DNA from: Bacillota bacterium
GTDB taxonomy: Bacteria > Bacillota > Dehalobacteriia > UBA4068 > UBA4997
Direction: 5' to 3'
DNA: 49,247 nucleotides
NCBI GenBank assembly: GCA_017397935.1
Contig: JAFQHN010000012.1
Location: 1 to 49,247, forward strand
In this document: one piece after another, positions 1 through 9,793 of the stretch
How positions within the stretch are numbered: the stretch's first letter is position 1
How the letters are laid out: each line of letters opens with the position of its first letter
Made by a program: the position numbers and the translations under genes
Notes under the pieces: generated by a model
Database searches by the model: none
What the model was told of the DNA's origin: nothing
Seen by the model: only the letters and a program-made list of their open reading frames with translations

Positions 1-51
1 ATATACGGCAAACTCTGCAAGATCTGTCAATGATATATTCTTCTCTGCCAT
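1..51 (-). CDS. Start of an unrecognised gene (partial)
   Basis: Only the first 17 codons lie inside the window, reading MAEKNISLTDLAEFAVY. The ATG at 51 has a strong AGGAGG nine bases upstream, so this is a genuine gene start that runs off the left edge. It lies downstream of glyS on the same strand, but a terminator separates the two, so it is probably transcribed on its own. Seventeen residues are too few to assign a family. Confidence 0.6.
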   Translation of the reverse strand, partial: MAEKNISLTDLAEFAVY

Positions 52-150
52 AAATTTTAACCTCCTGATAAAATATTGATTATTATTTTACAGAAAGACA
101 AAAAATATGTTAACCTTCCAAGCCATCAATGCTTCTGATTGTACTTATAC

Positions 151-187
151 ATAAAAATACCCCTGCACCAAAAACGGCACAGGGGCA
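151..187 (-). terminator. Intrinsic terminator after glyS
   Basis: On the minus strand CCCCTGTGCC pairs with GGTGCAGGGG, with two G-U pairs, and a run TATTTTTAT follows. It sits just after the glyS stop codon and would end the glyQS transcript. Confidence 0.8.
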
Positions 188-210
188 GTATTCTCACTTA
201 TATTTTCCGA

Positions 211-2298
211 TTACGCCTTGGCCACCAGTTGAGAAAGCTCACCCAGCTCGGCAGTCAGACCAACCAGCTTTTGCAGCAGAGCCAGACGGTTGTCGCGCAC
301 CTTGGCATCGTCAGCCATAACCATTACCGCCTCAAAGAAAGCGTCGATCTGCGGGCGAATAGCCGCCAGCGCCTTCAATGCAGCAGGATAATTTTGTGCA
401 GCCACCGCCGCCGCCACCTTGGCAGCAGCCTCGTCCTCAGCAGCCATAAGTTCTCGCTCGGCATCCACCTCAAACAGCGCAGCATCCACCGCAAACTCAC
501 CCTTAACATTCTTCAACAGGTTGGCCGCACGGTTATAACCGGCCATCAGCTGGACAAAATCCTCACCCTGCTTAAAATCAGCCAGCGCGTGCGCCTTGCG
601 GTAATTTACCAGCGGCACAGCCAGCTCCAAGCCGGCCACCGCATTGATAACATCATAAGTCACGCCTTCCTCGGCCAGAATATTATCAACTCTCTGGCGG
701 AAGAAATTGTTCATGGCAGCCAAGGTTTCCTCGGCGGTCATCTCCTGCTTAACGCCCTCATACAACGCCAAAGCCTCGGCGCACAGCTCAGCCAGATCCA
801 GTTCCAGCTCATAGCGCAGCAAAATCTGGCTTACACCAATGGCCGCACGGCGCAGCGCATACGGGTCCTGAGAACCGGTCGGGATCATCTTCTGAGAGAA
901 AAAACCGGCCAGACTGTCCAATCTGTCAGCCAGCGCCAAAGCCACACCGGCCTTGGTCTTGGGCAATTCATCACCGGTAAAGCGGGGCAGATAATGCTCA
1001 CGGATGGCGGCGGCCACCTGTTCGGTTTCGCCGTCATTTTTGGCATAATATTCACCCATAATGCCCTGCAATTCGGTAAACTCATAAACCGCGTTGGATA
1101 CCAAATCGCACTTCATCAGCAGAGCTGCACGCTCGGTATCACGCACATCCTCGGCCGCATAACCCAATTTTTCCGCAATCGACAAAGCCAGTTTCTGCAC
1201 ACGGGCCACCTTGGCAGACAAAGTACCCAGTTTCTCATGGAACACAATATGCTCCAAACGGGGTGCGTTATCAATCAGCGCATGGCTGCGGTCCTCATCC
1301 CAGAAGAAAGCAGCATCGGCCAGACGGGCAGAAAGCACCTTCTCATTACCGGCGGCCACGATTTCCAAATGCTGGCTGTTGCCGTTACGCACGGTGATGA
1401 AGTTGGGCAGCAGCTTTTCTCCGGCTGCATCATAAACCGGGAAGTACCGCTGATGCTCACGCATAGGTGTAACCACCAGTTCTTCGGGGATTTCCAGATA
1501 TTTCTTATCAAAACGGCCCAACAGCGCCGTGGGGTATTCCAAAATATACACCAACTCAGAGAGCAGATCCTCGTCAGGCTTAACCGTGCCGCCCGCAACA
1601 GAGGCCACAGCCTTGATCTGCTGCCAGATTTTCTCACGGCGCACACTCTGGTCTACGATAACATAAGCCTTCTGCATGGTGTCCAAATATTCGGCCGGGC
1701 AGGCAATCTCCACGCTGTCCGAGCCTAAGAAGCGGTGCCCACGGCTGATACGGCCGGCAGCAACACCGGCAATTTCCAGCGGCAGCACATCAGCGCCAAA
1801 CAACAGCACCAGCCAGCGGATGGGACGGGCAAAACGCATTTCGTTATAGGCCCAGCGCATCGGCTTGGGGAAGTAAATTTTATGCACCGCCGCCGAGAGC
1901 ATTTCCGGCAGCAGTTCAGCGGTCGGGCGGCCGGCAATCTGCTTTACGGCGTAAACATACTCCACACCCTTAATTTCCTTGGTCAGCACGTCGGCAGGCT
2001 CAATGCCCTGTCCGCGGCAAAAACCCAGCAACGCCTTGGAAGGCTGGCCGTCAGCACCGTAAGCAGCCTTCACGGCAGGGCCTTTGCTCTCGGTACGGCG
2101 GTCGGGCTGCACCTCATCCAGGCCATTGATCAGCAGGGTAATGCGGCGGGGAGTGCCGTAAGTTGCCAATTTCTCATATTGCAAACCGGCCTCGGCCAGG
2201 CTTTCGGTCATAATGGTTTTCAGCTGGTTCAGCGCAGGCTCCATAAACCGCGCAGGAATTTCCTCAATACCGATTTCAAAAAGTAGATCCTTCGCCAT
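211..2298 (-). CDS. glyS: Glycyl-tRNA synthetase beta subunit
   Basis: This 695-residue protein is the beta subunit of the heterotetrameric (alpha2beta2) glycyl-tRNA synthetase, which charges tRNA-Gly in the cytoplasm. The beta subunit contributes tRNA binding. The N-terminus MAKDLLFEIGIEEIPARFM is typical of the family, the HD-like middle region is present, and the C-terminal third has the expected anticodon-binding (DALR-like) character. Length matches the usual 680 to 700 residues. It begins two bases after the glyQ stop, so the two subunits are co-transcribed and probably translationally coupled. A terminator follows directly. Confidence 0.97.
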   Translation of the reverse strand: MAKDLLFEIGIEEIPARFMEPALNQLKTIMTESLAEAGLQYEKLATYGTPRRITLLINGLDEVQPDRRTESKGPAVKAAYGADGQPSKALLGFCRGQGIEPADVLTKEIKGVEYVYAVKQIAGRPTAELLPEMLSAAVHKIYFPKPMRWAYNEMRFARPIRWLVLLFGADVLPLEIAGVAAGRISRGHRFLGSDSVEIACPAEYLDTMQKAYVIVDQSVRREKIWQQIKAVASVAGGTVKPDEDLLSELVYILEYPTALLGRFDKKYLEIPEELVVTPMREHQRYFPVYDAAGEKLLPNFITVRNGNSQHLEIVAAGNEKVLSARLADAAFFWDEDRSHALIDNAPRLEHIVFHEKLGTLSAKVARVQKLALSIAEKLGYAAEDVRDTERAALLMKCDLVSNAVYEFTELQGIMGEYYAKNDGETEQVAAAIREHYLPRFTGDELPKTKAGVALALADRLDSLAGFFSQKMIPTGSQDPYALRRAAIGVSQILLRYELELDLAELCAEALALYEGVKQEMTAEETLAAMNNFFRQRVDNILAEEGVTYDVINAVAGLELAVPLVNYRKAHALADFKQGEDFVQLMAGYNRAANLLKNVKGEFAVDAALFEVDAERELMAAEDEAAAKVAAAVAAQNYPAALKALAAIRPQIDAFFEAVMVMADDAKVRDNRLALLQKLVGLTAELGELSQLVAKA

Positions 2299-2300
2299 GA

Positions 2301-3230
2301 TTACGCCTCCTCCGCTTCATTTTGATTCAAGGGTGCCACACCCAGCTGGCGGCGAATTTCCTCGTCACGCAGCATGGGATAACCCAAACGCTCACGCTGG
2401 GCCACATAAGCCTCGGCGCACAGCTTGGCCAGCGCACGCACACGGGCAATAAAACTCTGGCGCTCGGTAACGCTGATAGCACCGCGGGCATCCAGCAGGT
2501 TAAAGGTATGGGAGCATTTCAGCGCATAATCATAGGCAGGCTGCACCAAACCGGCCTCGATAACCTTGTGGGTTTCGGCCTCATACATCTCAAAAAGCTG
2601 GAACAGCATATCCGCATTGGAAACCTTAAAGTTATAGGTCGAATAATCAACCTCATTCTGGTGGTAAACATCGCCGTAGCTAATATCATCCACCCAGTTG
2701 ATGTCATAAACGCTGTCCACATTCTGAATAAACATGGCCAGACGCTCAATGCCGTAGGTGATCTCGGCACAAACAGGCTTGCAGTCGATACCGCCGCACT
2801 GCTGGAAGTAAGTAAACTGAGTTACCTCCATGCCGTCCAGCCAAACCTCCCAACCCAGGCCCCAGGCGCCCAAGGTCGGGCTTTCCCAGTTATCCTCCAC
2901 AAAGCGGATGTCATGCTCGGCAGGGTCAATGCCAAGAGCACGCAGGCTGTCCAGATAAAGCTCCTGCACATTATCCGGCGAGGGCTTCAAAATCACCTGA
3001 AACTGAAAATAATGCTGCAAACGGTTGGGGTTTTCGCCATAACGGCCGTCGGTAGGCCGACGGGAAGGCTCAACATACGCCACATTCCAAGGCTCCGGCC
3101 CCAGCGCACGCAAAAAAGTAGCCGGGTTCATAGTGCCCGCACCCTTTTCAATGTCATACGGCTGCAAGATGATACAACCACGGTCGCCCCAGAACTTTTG
3201 CAGGTTCAAAATCAACTGCTGAAAATTCAT
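2301..3230 (-). CDS. glyQ: Glycyl-tRNA synthetase alpha subunit
   Basis: This 309-residue protein is the catalytic alpha subunit, which activates glycine with ATP and forms the active enzyme with GlyS. The class II synthetase signature regions are visible: the N-terminal [19 protein letters not shown], the [19 protein letters not shown] stretch and the FTYFQQCGG segment. The ATG at 3230 has AAGGAG spaced correctly upstream (AAGGAGTGACAGAAAA then ATG). It is the first gene of a two-gene operon with glyS. A consensus promoter lies about 155 bases upstream. No T-box consensus was seen in the leader, although synthetase genes in this phylum often have one. Confidence 0.97.
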   Translation of the reverse strand: MNFQQLILNLQKFWGDRGCIILQPYDIEKGAGTMNPATFLRALGPEPWNVAYVEPSRRPTDGRYGENPNRLQHYFQFQVILKPSPDNVQELYLDSLRALGIDPAEHDIRFVEDNWESPTLGAWGLGWEVWLDGMEVTQFTYFQQCGGIDCKPVCAEITYGIERLAMFIQNVDSVYDINWVDDISYGDVYHQNEVDYSTYNFKVSNADMLFQLFEMYEAETHKVIEAGLVQPAYDYALKCSHTFNLLDARGAISVTERQSFIARVRALAKLCAEAYVAQRERLGYPMLRDEEIRRQLGVAPLNQNEAEEA

Positions 3231-3384
3231 TTTTCTGTCACTCCTTAATTTTTATGGGAGAATTTATTGCAAATTTTATAGCAAAATTTATTTAACAAAC
3301 TTTTCTACTCTATTATTTTCTACTATATTATATCGACATAGGCGGACATTTTTCAGCCAATTACGCCCAATCCCTCAAAATATT

Positions 3385-3413
3385 ATTGTAGCAATTTACT
3401 GCCGCCTTGTCAA
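3385..3413 (-). promoter_or_regulatory. Sigma-A promoter for glyQS
   Basis: On the minus strand TTGACA and TACAAT are separated by exactly 17 bases. The transcript would have a leader of about 145 bases before glyQ. Another TATAAT-like box lies closer to the gene, near 3330, but has no matching -35 box. Confidence 0.75.
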
Positions 3414-3427
3414 TATTTTGCCCAATT

Positions 3428-3763
3428 TCAGTTACCGCGCTCAATCAACTGCCGCCATTCCTCATACTCCCTCAGCGGATTAAGACTTATCGCCTGCTCA
3501 ATATAATAAGCAGCCAACTCCGCCGAGGCAGGAGGCGTCAACGCCACAAAGAGATAATAAGCCAGCAGAAATGCCAGATGTGCCGCCAATTCCGCCTCAT
3601 TCCGCGCCGCATAATGCTGATATGAGGCCAACAGCACAAAAAACAAATTGTTCCGGGCGTTGCCATCCTGCGCCGCATAAAAATCATCCAAATCCGCCGT
3701 TTGCAGCTTACACGCCACATCGACAGCAAGCAGCGGCTCGGAAAAATCAATCCGCAAATCCAT
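3428..3763 (-). CDS. Hypothetical protein, 111 residues
   Basis: I do not recognise this family. The protein is acidic at the start (MDLRIDFSEPLLAVDVACK), then largely helical and rich in alanine and leucine. Helices around residues 40 to 95 carry a pattern reminiscent of TPR-like helical hairpins, for example AAYYIEQAISLNPLREYEEW. There is no signal peptide. It starts 12 bases after the recO stop with an AAGGTAG ribosome binding site overlapping the recO end, so it is the last gene of the phoH-to-recO cluster. Codon use is like that of its neighbours. Confidence 0.7.
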   Translation of the reverse strand: MDLRIDFSEPLLAVDVACKLQTADLDDFYAAQDGNARNNLFFVLLASYQHYAARNEAELAAHLAFLLAYYLFVALTPPASAELAAYYIEQAISLNPLREYEEWRQLIERGN

Positions 3764-3774
3764 AACACACTACC

Positions 3775-4554
3775 TTAAACCTTATAATACAGCAGCAAAT
3801 TTTCCCGTGCCTTTTCCGCCGGGCGCCCCAAAAAGTACGCCAGATAAGCCGCGCAGGCAGCGTCAACCTCCTGCTGCATAGCCGGCGTCACCTTCAAGGT
3901 AAAAATCCGCCGCAAATCCCAGTTCAGCAGGCCGTCCAGCAGGCGGCAAGTCCCACCGGATACCGTCGGCAGTTTAAGCGCCTGCCCGTACGCCGCCGAC
4001 ATCCGTGAGCGGCAGCTGTCACACAGCAGGCCGCCCCTCTCCGCACAGGCCGATAACCTGGGCAGCATAGCGCTGCGGCCGCAATACCCACATTCGCCGA
4101 AGTTCAGCCGATACCCCAGCTCGGCCAGCAAACGCAGCTCAAAATAACGCAGCAGCAAAAACGGCTCATCCAGCGAGCAAAGCAGCGTCAGCGCCGATAC
4201 CCCCAGCACAAACAGGCCCTCCTGCGGTTTTTCCTCAGGCAGGGCCGCGTCCAGCAGTTCACCGATGTATGCCGCACAGGCAATTTTGGTCAAATCCTCA
4301 CGCAGACCGGCCTGCACATCAATCGCCTCGCCCTGGGTTATCACCGCCAACCCCTTGGACGCCGCAAAGGTCAGTTTGGAATAAGAAAACAACTGCGTTG
4401 ACGCCTTCAAGCGGCTGTTGTTGCGGCGCACTCCCTTGGCCAGGCAGGACATTTTGCCAAAACTGCGGCTGAAAACGATCAGCAGGCGGTCGGTTTCATT
4501 GTAATCCCGCCCGCGCAGAATCAGACATTCATCTGTTCTCGCCCGCAAGTCCAT
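3775..4554 (-). CDS. recO: DNA repair protein RecO
   Basis: RecO acts in recombinational repair, binding single-stranded DNA and helping RecR load RecA. The 259-residue product has the OB-fold N-terminus (residues 1 to 80, with GRDYNETDRLLIVFSR and LAKGVRR) and the helical C-terminal domain. A four-cysteine zinc site is visible as CGYCG followed by LLCDSC. Length is normal for the family. GGGGGAGG lies nine bases before the ATG. Era immediately precedes it, and the era-recO order is common in Bacillota. Confidence 0.95.
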   Translation of the reverse strand: MDLRARTDECLILRGRDYNETDRLLIVFSRSFGKMSCLAKGVRRNNSRLKASTQLFSYSKLTFAASKGLAVITQGEAIDVQAGLREDLTKIACAAYIGELLDAALPEEKPQEGLFVLGVSALTLLCSLDEPFLLLRYFELRLLAELGYRLNFGECGYCGRSAMLPRLSACAERGGLLCDSCRSRMSAAYGQALKLPTVSGGTCRLLDGLLNWDLRRIFTLKVTPAMQQEVDAACAAYLAYFLGRPAEKARENLLLYYKV

Positions 4555-4595
4555 CTTCGGCCGCCTCCCCCGTCAATTCTCGCCCCAATATCCAC

Positions 4596-5537
4596 CTATT
4601 TTTTCAGCTGCTTAACATCATAACCAAAGCTTTTCAGCAGCATGGGGTCATCACGCCAATCCTTCTTCACCTTCACACGCAGTTCCAAATACACCTGTTC
4701 CTCAAACAGATTTTCAATCTCGGTGCGGGCCGCGCTGCCGATTTGCCGCAGCATAGAACCTCCCCGCCCGATGATAATGCCCTTTTGACTGTCGCGCTCC
4801 ACATAAATAAACGCTTCCAGATACAGCATACCGTTTTCGCGCCGCTGATACTGGTTCAGCACCACCGCCACCGAGTGCGGAATTTCCTCCCGGGTGGCCA
4901 GAAATATCTTCTCACGGATAATTTCCGCCATGATTTGCCGCTCCGGCTGGTCGGTCACTTCTTCCTCATCATAATACTTGGGCCCGGCGGGCAATACCTC
5001 AGCCAGCGCATCCAGCAGCTCATCCACACCCTCGCCCTCTTTGGCAGAGATTGGCAGAATTCTGGCAAACGGCAGCTTGGCCGCATACACTTCCTCGGCC
5101 GCCGCCAATTCCTCATCGGTCAACAGATCCAGCTTGTTCAGCAGCAAAAAAACCGGCACCTTCTGCCCGGCCAACGCCTGGCAGACAAACGCCTCGCCGC
5201 CGCCGAATTTCTGGCTGGCATCCACCAGATAACAAATCACATCCACATTCCCAAAGGTGACCTCGGCCGCCTTGTTCATGTAATCTCCCAGCTTATGTTT
5301 GGATTTGTGAATACCGGGCGTGTCAAAAATCACCGCCTGCATCCTCTCGTCGGTGTAGATACCCTGAATTTTGGTGCGCGTCGTCTGCGGCTTGTCCGAT
5401 ACAATAGCCACCTTCTGCCCCAAAACCTGATTAAGCAGGGTGCTTTTGCCCGCATTGGGCCGCCCCACCAACGCCACAAACCCTGATTTGAAGCCGACAG
5501 GCTCCGCTTTATGGCCAAAATATGCGTCTAAATCCAT
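4596..5537 (-). CDS. era: GTPase Era
   Basis: Era is an essential GTPase that binds the 3' end of 16S rRNA and assists 30S maturation. All G motifs are present: GRPNAGKS (residues 25 to 32), the TTRTKIQGI switch, DTPGIHK and NKLD. The C-terminal KH domain includes the IIGRGGSMLRQIG loop. I chose the ATG at 5537 because AGGTGG lies seven bases before it. An in-frame ATG at 5561 would add eight residues but has a poor ribosome binding site. The gene follows ybeY closely, which fits a shared role in 16S processing. Confidence 0.96.
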   Translation of the reverse strand: MDLDAYFGHKAEPVGFKSGFVALVGRPNAGKSTLLNQVLGQKVAIVSDKPQTTRTKIQGIYTDERMQAVIFDTPGIHKSKHKLGDYMNKAAEVTFGNVDVICYLVDASQKFGGGEAFVCQALAGQKVPVFLLLNKLDLLTDEELAAAEEVYAAKLPFARILPISAKEGEGVDELLDALAEVLPAGPKYYDEEEVTDQPERQIMAEIIREKIFLATREEIPHSVAVVLNQYQRRENGMLYLEAFIYVERDSQKGIIIGRGGSMLRQIGSAARTEIENLFEEQVYLELRVKVKKDWRDDPMLLKSFGYDVKQLKK

Positions 5538-5578
5538 CTGATAACCACCTATTTTTTTCATTTTACCTGTTTTTTATC

Positions 5579-6064
5579 TTACTCGCGGCTGATTCCCAGA
5601 CTATCCAAAATCTGCTGCTGGCGGCCAAACTGCAACTTTTCCTCGTCCTCGCTGATTTCGTGGTCATAGCCCAGCAAATGCAGCAAACCGTGCACAAACA
5701 AGAAACAAAATTCCCGTTTTTGGCTGTGCCCAAAGCTTGCCGCCTGTTCCGCCATCCGCGGCAGAGAAATTACAATATCGCCCAGAGTGGCGCCGTACTC
5801 AATCTCCTCGTCCGCCTCAAACTGCGGGAACGACAACACATCGGTCGGGCGGTCAACGCCACGGTACTCACGGTTCAGCTCATGTATGCCCTCGTCATCG
5901 GTCAGCGTCAGAGATACCTCCAACCCATCGGGCACAGCGGCAACAGCCCTTTTGCCCTGCCCCAGATTTTCGGTGCGTACGGTCTCGGCCGCCACCGCCA
6001 ACAGCGCCGCCGCCCAATCCTTGGGCAGCAACCAATCAGTTTCATTACCCAGTACCACTTTCAT
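5579..6064 (-). CDS. ybeY: Endoribonuclease YbeY (rRNA maturation)
   Basis: YbeY is a single-domain zinc endoribonuclease for 16S rRNA 3' end processing and ribosome quality control. The diagnostic zinc motif HGLLHLLGYDHE supplies the three histidines, and the ELNREYRGVDRPTDVLSFP segment is also typical. The product is about 161 residues from the ATG at 6064, which has AGAGG eight bases upstream. A TTG two codons earlier is less likely. It sits between the 7TM-HD gene and era in a co-directional cluster. Confidence 0.95.
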   Translation of the reverse strand: MKVVLGNETDWLLPKDWAAALLAVAAETVRTENLGQGKRAVAAVPDGLEVSLTLTDDEGIHELNREYRGVDRPTDVLSFPQFEADEEIEYGATLGDIVISLPRMAEQAASFGHSQKREFCFLFVHGLLHLLGYDHEISEDEEKLQFGRQQQILDSLGISRE

Positions 6065-6082
6065 CGCCAAAACCTCTTTTAC

Positions 6083-8401
6083 TTATTTTTTATTATCAGT
6101 TTTATTATCCGCTTTGCGTTCAGCCTCTTTATTCGGTTTCTCCGCCGCTGTTTCGGCAGTTTTTTCGGTTTCCTTCTCAGCGTTTTTGTCAGCGTTTTTC
6201 TCGGCATTTTTCCTGGCTTCCTCGGCCTGCCGCTGACGCTTGGCCAGTTCCTTGGCCAACTGTTCGGGGTACGGTATCCGATAATGCGACGCCCCTGCCA
6301 AAATCGTGGCAAAAGTCGAGGATATCATATCCAAATCACGGAAGGTCAGCGCACATTGATCCAGCTGCCCCTCGGTCAGTTTGCCCTTCACAATATCACG
6401 CACCATGCCCTCAATCTGCCCCGGCGTGGGGTTGGTCATAGACTGCACCGCGGCCTGACAACTGTCCGCCAGCATTACCAGCGCCGCCTCTCTGGTCTGC
6501 GGAATGGGCCCCGGATAACGGTAGTCCTCCTCACGCACCGGTGCGGTTTCGATATCCGCCGCCTTGGCCGCCTCCACCGCCTTGTTATAAAAGCCCTTCA
6601 CCAAGCCGGTGCCGTGGTGCTGCTCAATAATGTCAATAATTTCCTCCGGCAGCTTATAACTGCGGGCAATATCAGCACCCTCCTTGGTATGTGATGTAAT
6701 AATAAAGGTGCTTAGACTCGGCTGCAATTTATCATGCGGATTTTCACCCGGCTTCTGATTTTCCACAAAGAAGTTGGGGCGCTTAACCTTGCCAATATCG
6801 TGGAAATACGCCGCCACCCGCACCAACAGGCCGTCAGCGCCGATTCGGTCAGCTGCGGCCTCAGCCAGATTACCCACCAAAATACTGTGATTATAAGTAC
6901 CGGGCGCCTCAATCATCATCTTCTTCAACAGGGGGTGGTTGATGTTAGACAGCTCCATCAAACGGATACTGGTGGTGATAGAGAACATACTTTCCAGCAG
7001 GGGCAGCATACCCACCATCATAATCACCGAGATTATACCGTTCAGCACCGACATCAGCACGCCCACCATCAGCGCCTCACGCTCGTAATTCCACATCAGG
7101 CACCATGAAACCGCCACCAACACATAGGCAATACTGATATTAACAGCCGCCAGCGCATAATACGCCCGAGAGCTCATCTTGCTTACCTGCAAAACGCCCA
7201 CCAGGCCGCCCACCAGCGCCGCAAAAATATACAGCATATGTGCGCCGCACATAATACCCACAAAAATGCTGACGATCAGCGTGGCAAAAATAGCCGTCCG
7301 TTTGTTTACCAGCGCCGCCACCAGCATGGCAAAAGCCGGCACGGGGATAGCCAAACCCAGCATCCAGTCGGTAGTCAGCGTGGTATCAAATTTAATCAGC
7401 GTAATGACCCGTGCCACCAGCAAGATAATAATAAACAGCAGCGAGATCATATTGATATTGCTGATACCCAGATTATTGTCGCCGCTCATACGGGTGCAAT
7501 AAAGCTGCAGCAGTCCGTAACAAATCGTCACCAGCATCAGCAGGCCCAGATAAGCCCCCATGCCGCTGCCCTGCCGCTGCAAGCCAACTGCCTCCAATGC
7601 CTCCACATCGGCCGCCGTAACCTCTGCACCGCGTTCAATCAAATGCTGGCCGGGGTATACCGTCACCGTGATCGGCTGCACATCGGCAATCGCCGCCGCC
7701 ACCGCGTCCATAGTGGCCACCTGGTCAAAAACATGGGTAGGCTTAAATTCCAGCAGCTCTTTGGCCTGCAACATAAAATCTGCCGCCTGCCCGCTTTTGG
7801 CCGTTGCCGCAATATTACTTTCGCATTGTTTTATAACTTCCGGCAGAGCCTCCTCACCAAACTCACCCAAACCATAAGCCGCACTCACGGCATTTTTCAG
7901 GCTGTTGCGCAGATAATTTTCATCGACATCCTTTACCGCCAGAAAATATTCCAACAGCGCCCGGTCGGGCGGCTCAGCCTCGTCCTCACCGATAACCGGC
8001 GGGGTCAGCAGCTCATTCAGCGCCGCCAGCTTGCCCTCCTCGGTATCGGCTGAAACTCTGATTTTGTGCAGCGAGTCAAACAGCGTATCCACCTGCACCT
8101 GCATACCCACCACAACTTTGTCGTCATACTTATAAATCTGCTCAACCTCACCGGCGGCCATTTGCTGCGCCTGCTCGGTATAAATCTCGCTGACATAGCT
8201 GGTTGATGCGCCGAAGTAATAAATGTTACGGTCGGCCACCTCGCCCTCTTGCAGATAAACCCGATCAGCGAGCAGGCTGCTGGCCAAAATCAGAAAGGTC
8301 AGCACGATCATCACCAAAAACCAGAACAACCCCATACGGGAGAAACCCTTTTTGGGGTTAATATCAGCAATAGAGAATTTTTTGATCTCCAAAAATATCA
8401 C
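6083..8401 (-). CDS. 7TM-HD membrane phosphodiesterase (PgpH/YqfF type)
   Basis: This 772-residue protein matches the architecture of PgpH-type cyclic-di-AMP phosphodiesterases. An N-terminal membrane anchor (about residues 25 to 45) is followed by an extracellular 7TMR-HDED sensor domain to about residue 275. Seven membrane segments come next, then a cytoplasmic HD domain with HSILVGN, HDIGK (about residue 533), the ITSHTKEG motif and EQHHGTG. Cyclic-di-AMP hydrolysis is known for the family and inferred here. The last 70 residues are a low-complexity Lys/Glu/Ala tail, which is unusual and probably disordered. The start is uncertain: GTG at 8401 overlaps the AGAGG site, and a TTG three codons later is better spaced. 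Confidence 0.9.
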   Translation of the reverse strand: MIFLEIKKFSIADINPKKGFSRMGLFWFLVMIVLTFLILASSLLADRVYLQEGEVADRNIYYFGASTSYVSEIYTEQAQQMAAGEVEQIYKYDDKVVVGMQVQVDTLFDSLHKIRVSADTEEGKLAALNELLTPPVIGEDEAEPPDRALLEYFLAVKDVDENYLRNSLKNAVSAAYGLGEFGEEALPEVIKQCESNIAATAKSGQAADFMLQAKELLEFKPTHVFDQVATMDAVAAAIADVQPITVTVYPGQHLIERGAEVTAADVEALEAVGLQRQGSGMGAYLGLLMLVTICYGLLQLYCTRMSGDNNLGISNINMISLLFIIILLVARVITLIKFDTTLTTDWMLGLAIPVPAFAMLVAALVNKRTAIFATLIVSIFVGIMCGAHMLYIFAALVGGLVGVLQVSKMSSRAYYALAAVNISIAYVLVAVSWCLMWNYEREALMVGVLMSVLNGIISVIMMVGMLPLLESMFSITTSIRLMELSNINHPLLKKMMIEAPGTYNHSILVGNLAEAAADRIGADGLLVRVAAYFHDIGKVKRPNFFVENQKPGENPHDKLQPSLSTFIITSHTKEGADIARSYKLPEEIIDIIEQHHGTGLVKGFYNKAVEAAKAADIETAPVREEDYRYPGPIPQTREAALVMLADSCQAAVQSMTNPTPGQIEGMVRDIVKGKLTEGQLDQCALTFRDLDMISSTFATILAGASHYRIPYPEQLAKELAKRQRQAEEARKNAEKNADKNAEKETEKTAETAAEKPNKEAERKADNKTDNKK

Positions 8402-8451
8402 ACCTCTTTCCCAACCCGAGGTTTAATTTCTTCTTTATATAATGCAGCCGC

Positions 8452-9546
8452 TTATTTATTCTGCGGTTCATCTGCCTGCTTCTGCCGCAGCCGCTGCTCC
8501 TGCCCTGCATAAGCTTCAATGATCTTCTGCACCAGGGGATGACGCACCACATCCAGATCCGTCAGATAACAGAAGGCAATATCCTTTATGCCGTGCAGCA
8601 CCCTCTGCGCATCCTTCAAGCCGGATCGTGTACCGCCGGGCAGGTCTATCTGCGTAATGTCACCGGTGATAACTGCCTGACTGCCCATGCCCATACGGGT
8701 CAGAAACATCTTCATCTGCGGCGGAGTGGTGTTCTGCGCCTCATCCAAAATAATAAACGAGTTATCCAGCGTGCGCCCGCGCATATACGCCAACGGCACA
8801 ACCTCAATCAAACCGCGCTCCATATATTTGGCCGCTGTTTCCGCCCCCAAAACATCATCCAGCGCATCATAAATCGGCCGCAGATAAGGGTTTACCTTCT
8901 CCTGCAAGTCACCGGGCAAAAAACCCAGCTTCTCACCGGCCTCCACCGCAGGGCGCACCAGCACCAGCTTTTTAACCTTACGCTTTTTCAGGGCATCCGC
9001 CGCCTTCACCACCGCCAGATAGGTTTTGCCGGTACCGGCCGGCCCAATACCAAAGGTGATGTCATAGCGGTCAATAGCCTGCAAATAAACATTCTGCCCA
9101 TAAGATTTCGCCCGAATCTGCTTGCCCTTGGGTGTGGTGTAGATAACACGGCTCAGCTCCTCAGCGCTGCCCTGTTCGGCACCGCCCATCCGCTGCTCCC
9201 ACAGCGCGATCTGATAATTAAGCGCCACCCGGTCCAGCTCGCTGCCTTGCTCGGCCAGCTTAAACAGGTTTTGCAGCACCGCAGCCGCCCTCTCCACCGG
9301 CGTTTTCTCACCAAAAATCAGCAATTCCTCACCGCGGGGCACCAGCCGCACCTGCAAGCCGCCCTCCAACAATCGCAGCAGTACCTCGCCGTTATCCAGC
9401 AATTTAACCAACAGCGCATTGGTCAGACGCAGATTTTTGCACGCCTCGGCTGAGGGTTGGCGCAGCGGCACCGCCCCCATGCCCAAATTCGCTTCTTTGT
9501 TGTCAATCATACCGTTATTATTCAGCTGATTATTCATATTTGCCAA
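8452..9546 (-). CDS. PhoH-family ATPase (YbeZ-like)
   Basis: This 364-residue protein is a PhoH-like P-loop ATPase thought to act on RNA together with YbeY. The N-terminal third resembles the KH-like region of the family. Walker A is GPAGTGKTYLAV and Walker B is FIILDEAQN, followed by the TRMGMGSQAVITGD sensor region. The best start is TTG at 9546, seven bases after GGAGG. The in-frame ATG three codons later lies 16 bases from that site. It is the first gene of the phoH-7TM-HD-ybeY-era-recO cluster. A weak promoter candidate (TTGTAT, 18 bases, TATAAA) lies near 9610-9650. Confidence 0.93.
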   Translation of the reverse strand: MANMNNQLNNNGMIDNKEANLGMGAVPLRQPSAEACKNLRLTNALLVKLLDNGEVLLRLLEGGLQVRLVPRGEELLIFGEKTPVERAAAVLQNLFKLAEQGSELDRVALNYQIALWEQRMGGAEQGSAEELSRVIYTTPKGKQIRAKSYGQNVYLQAIDRYDITFGIGPAGTGKTYLAVVKAADALKKRKVKKLVLVRPAVEAGEKLGFLPGDLQEKVNPYLRPIYDALDDVLGAETAAKYMERGLIEVVPLAYMRGRTLDNSFIILDEAQNTTPPQMKMFLTRMGMGSQAVITGDITQIDLPGGTRSGLKDAQRVLHGIKDIAFCYLTDLDVVRHPLVQKIIEAYAGQEQRLRQKQADEPQNK

Positions 9547-9758
9547 GCTTTTTCCTCCAAAATTTGCCGATTTTTCATCAGTTTTTTCTCATTACCGGCG
9601 TATTTATATTATGCTTTATACCGTTGTCTGTATTCAATATACAAGGTTTTGCGTGTCACACTCATCATTATTATATCACAGCTTAACGGCATTTCCAACC
9701 ATAAAATGCACATAATTCATCATCTGCAAATTTTTACACACTTTGTGCAAAATTATTA

Positions 9759-9787
9759 TTGACAAATCCAAAACTATTCGCTATAAT
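9759..9787 (+). promoter_or_regulatory. Consensus sigma-A promoter for first lipoprotein gene
   Basis: TTGACA and TATAAT, both perfect consensus, are separated by 17 bases. The start of transcription would fall near 9794, giving a leader of about 194 bases before the coding region. Confidence 0.85.
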
Positions 9788-9793
9788 TCATGC

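Noticed and set aside
3231-3427. T-box riboswitch before glyQ
   Set aside because: The T-box core sequence and an associated terminator are not present between the promoter and glyQ.
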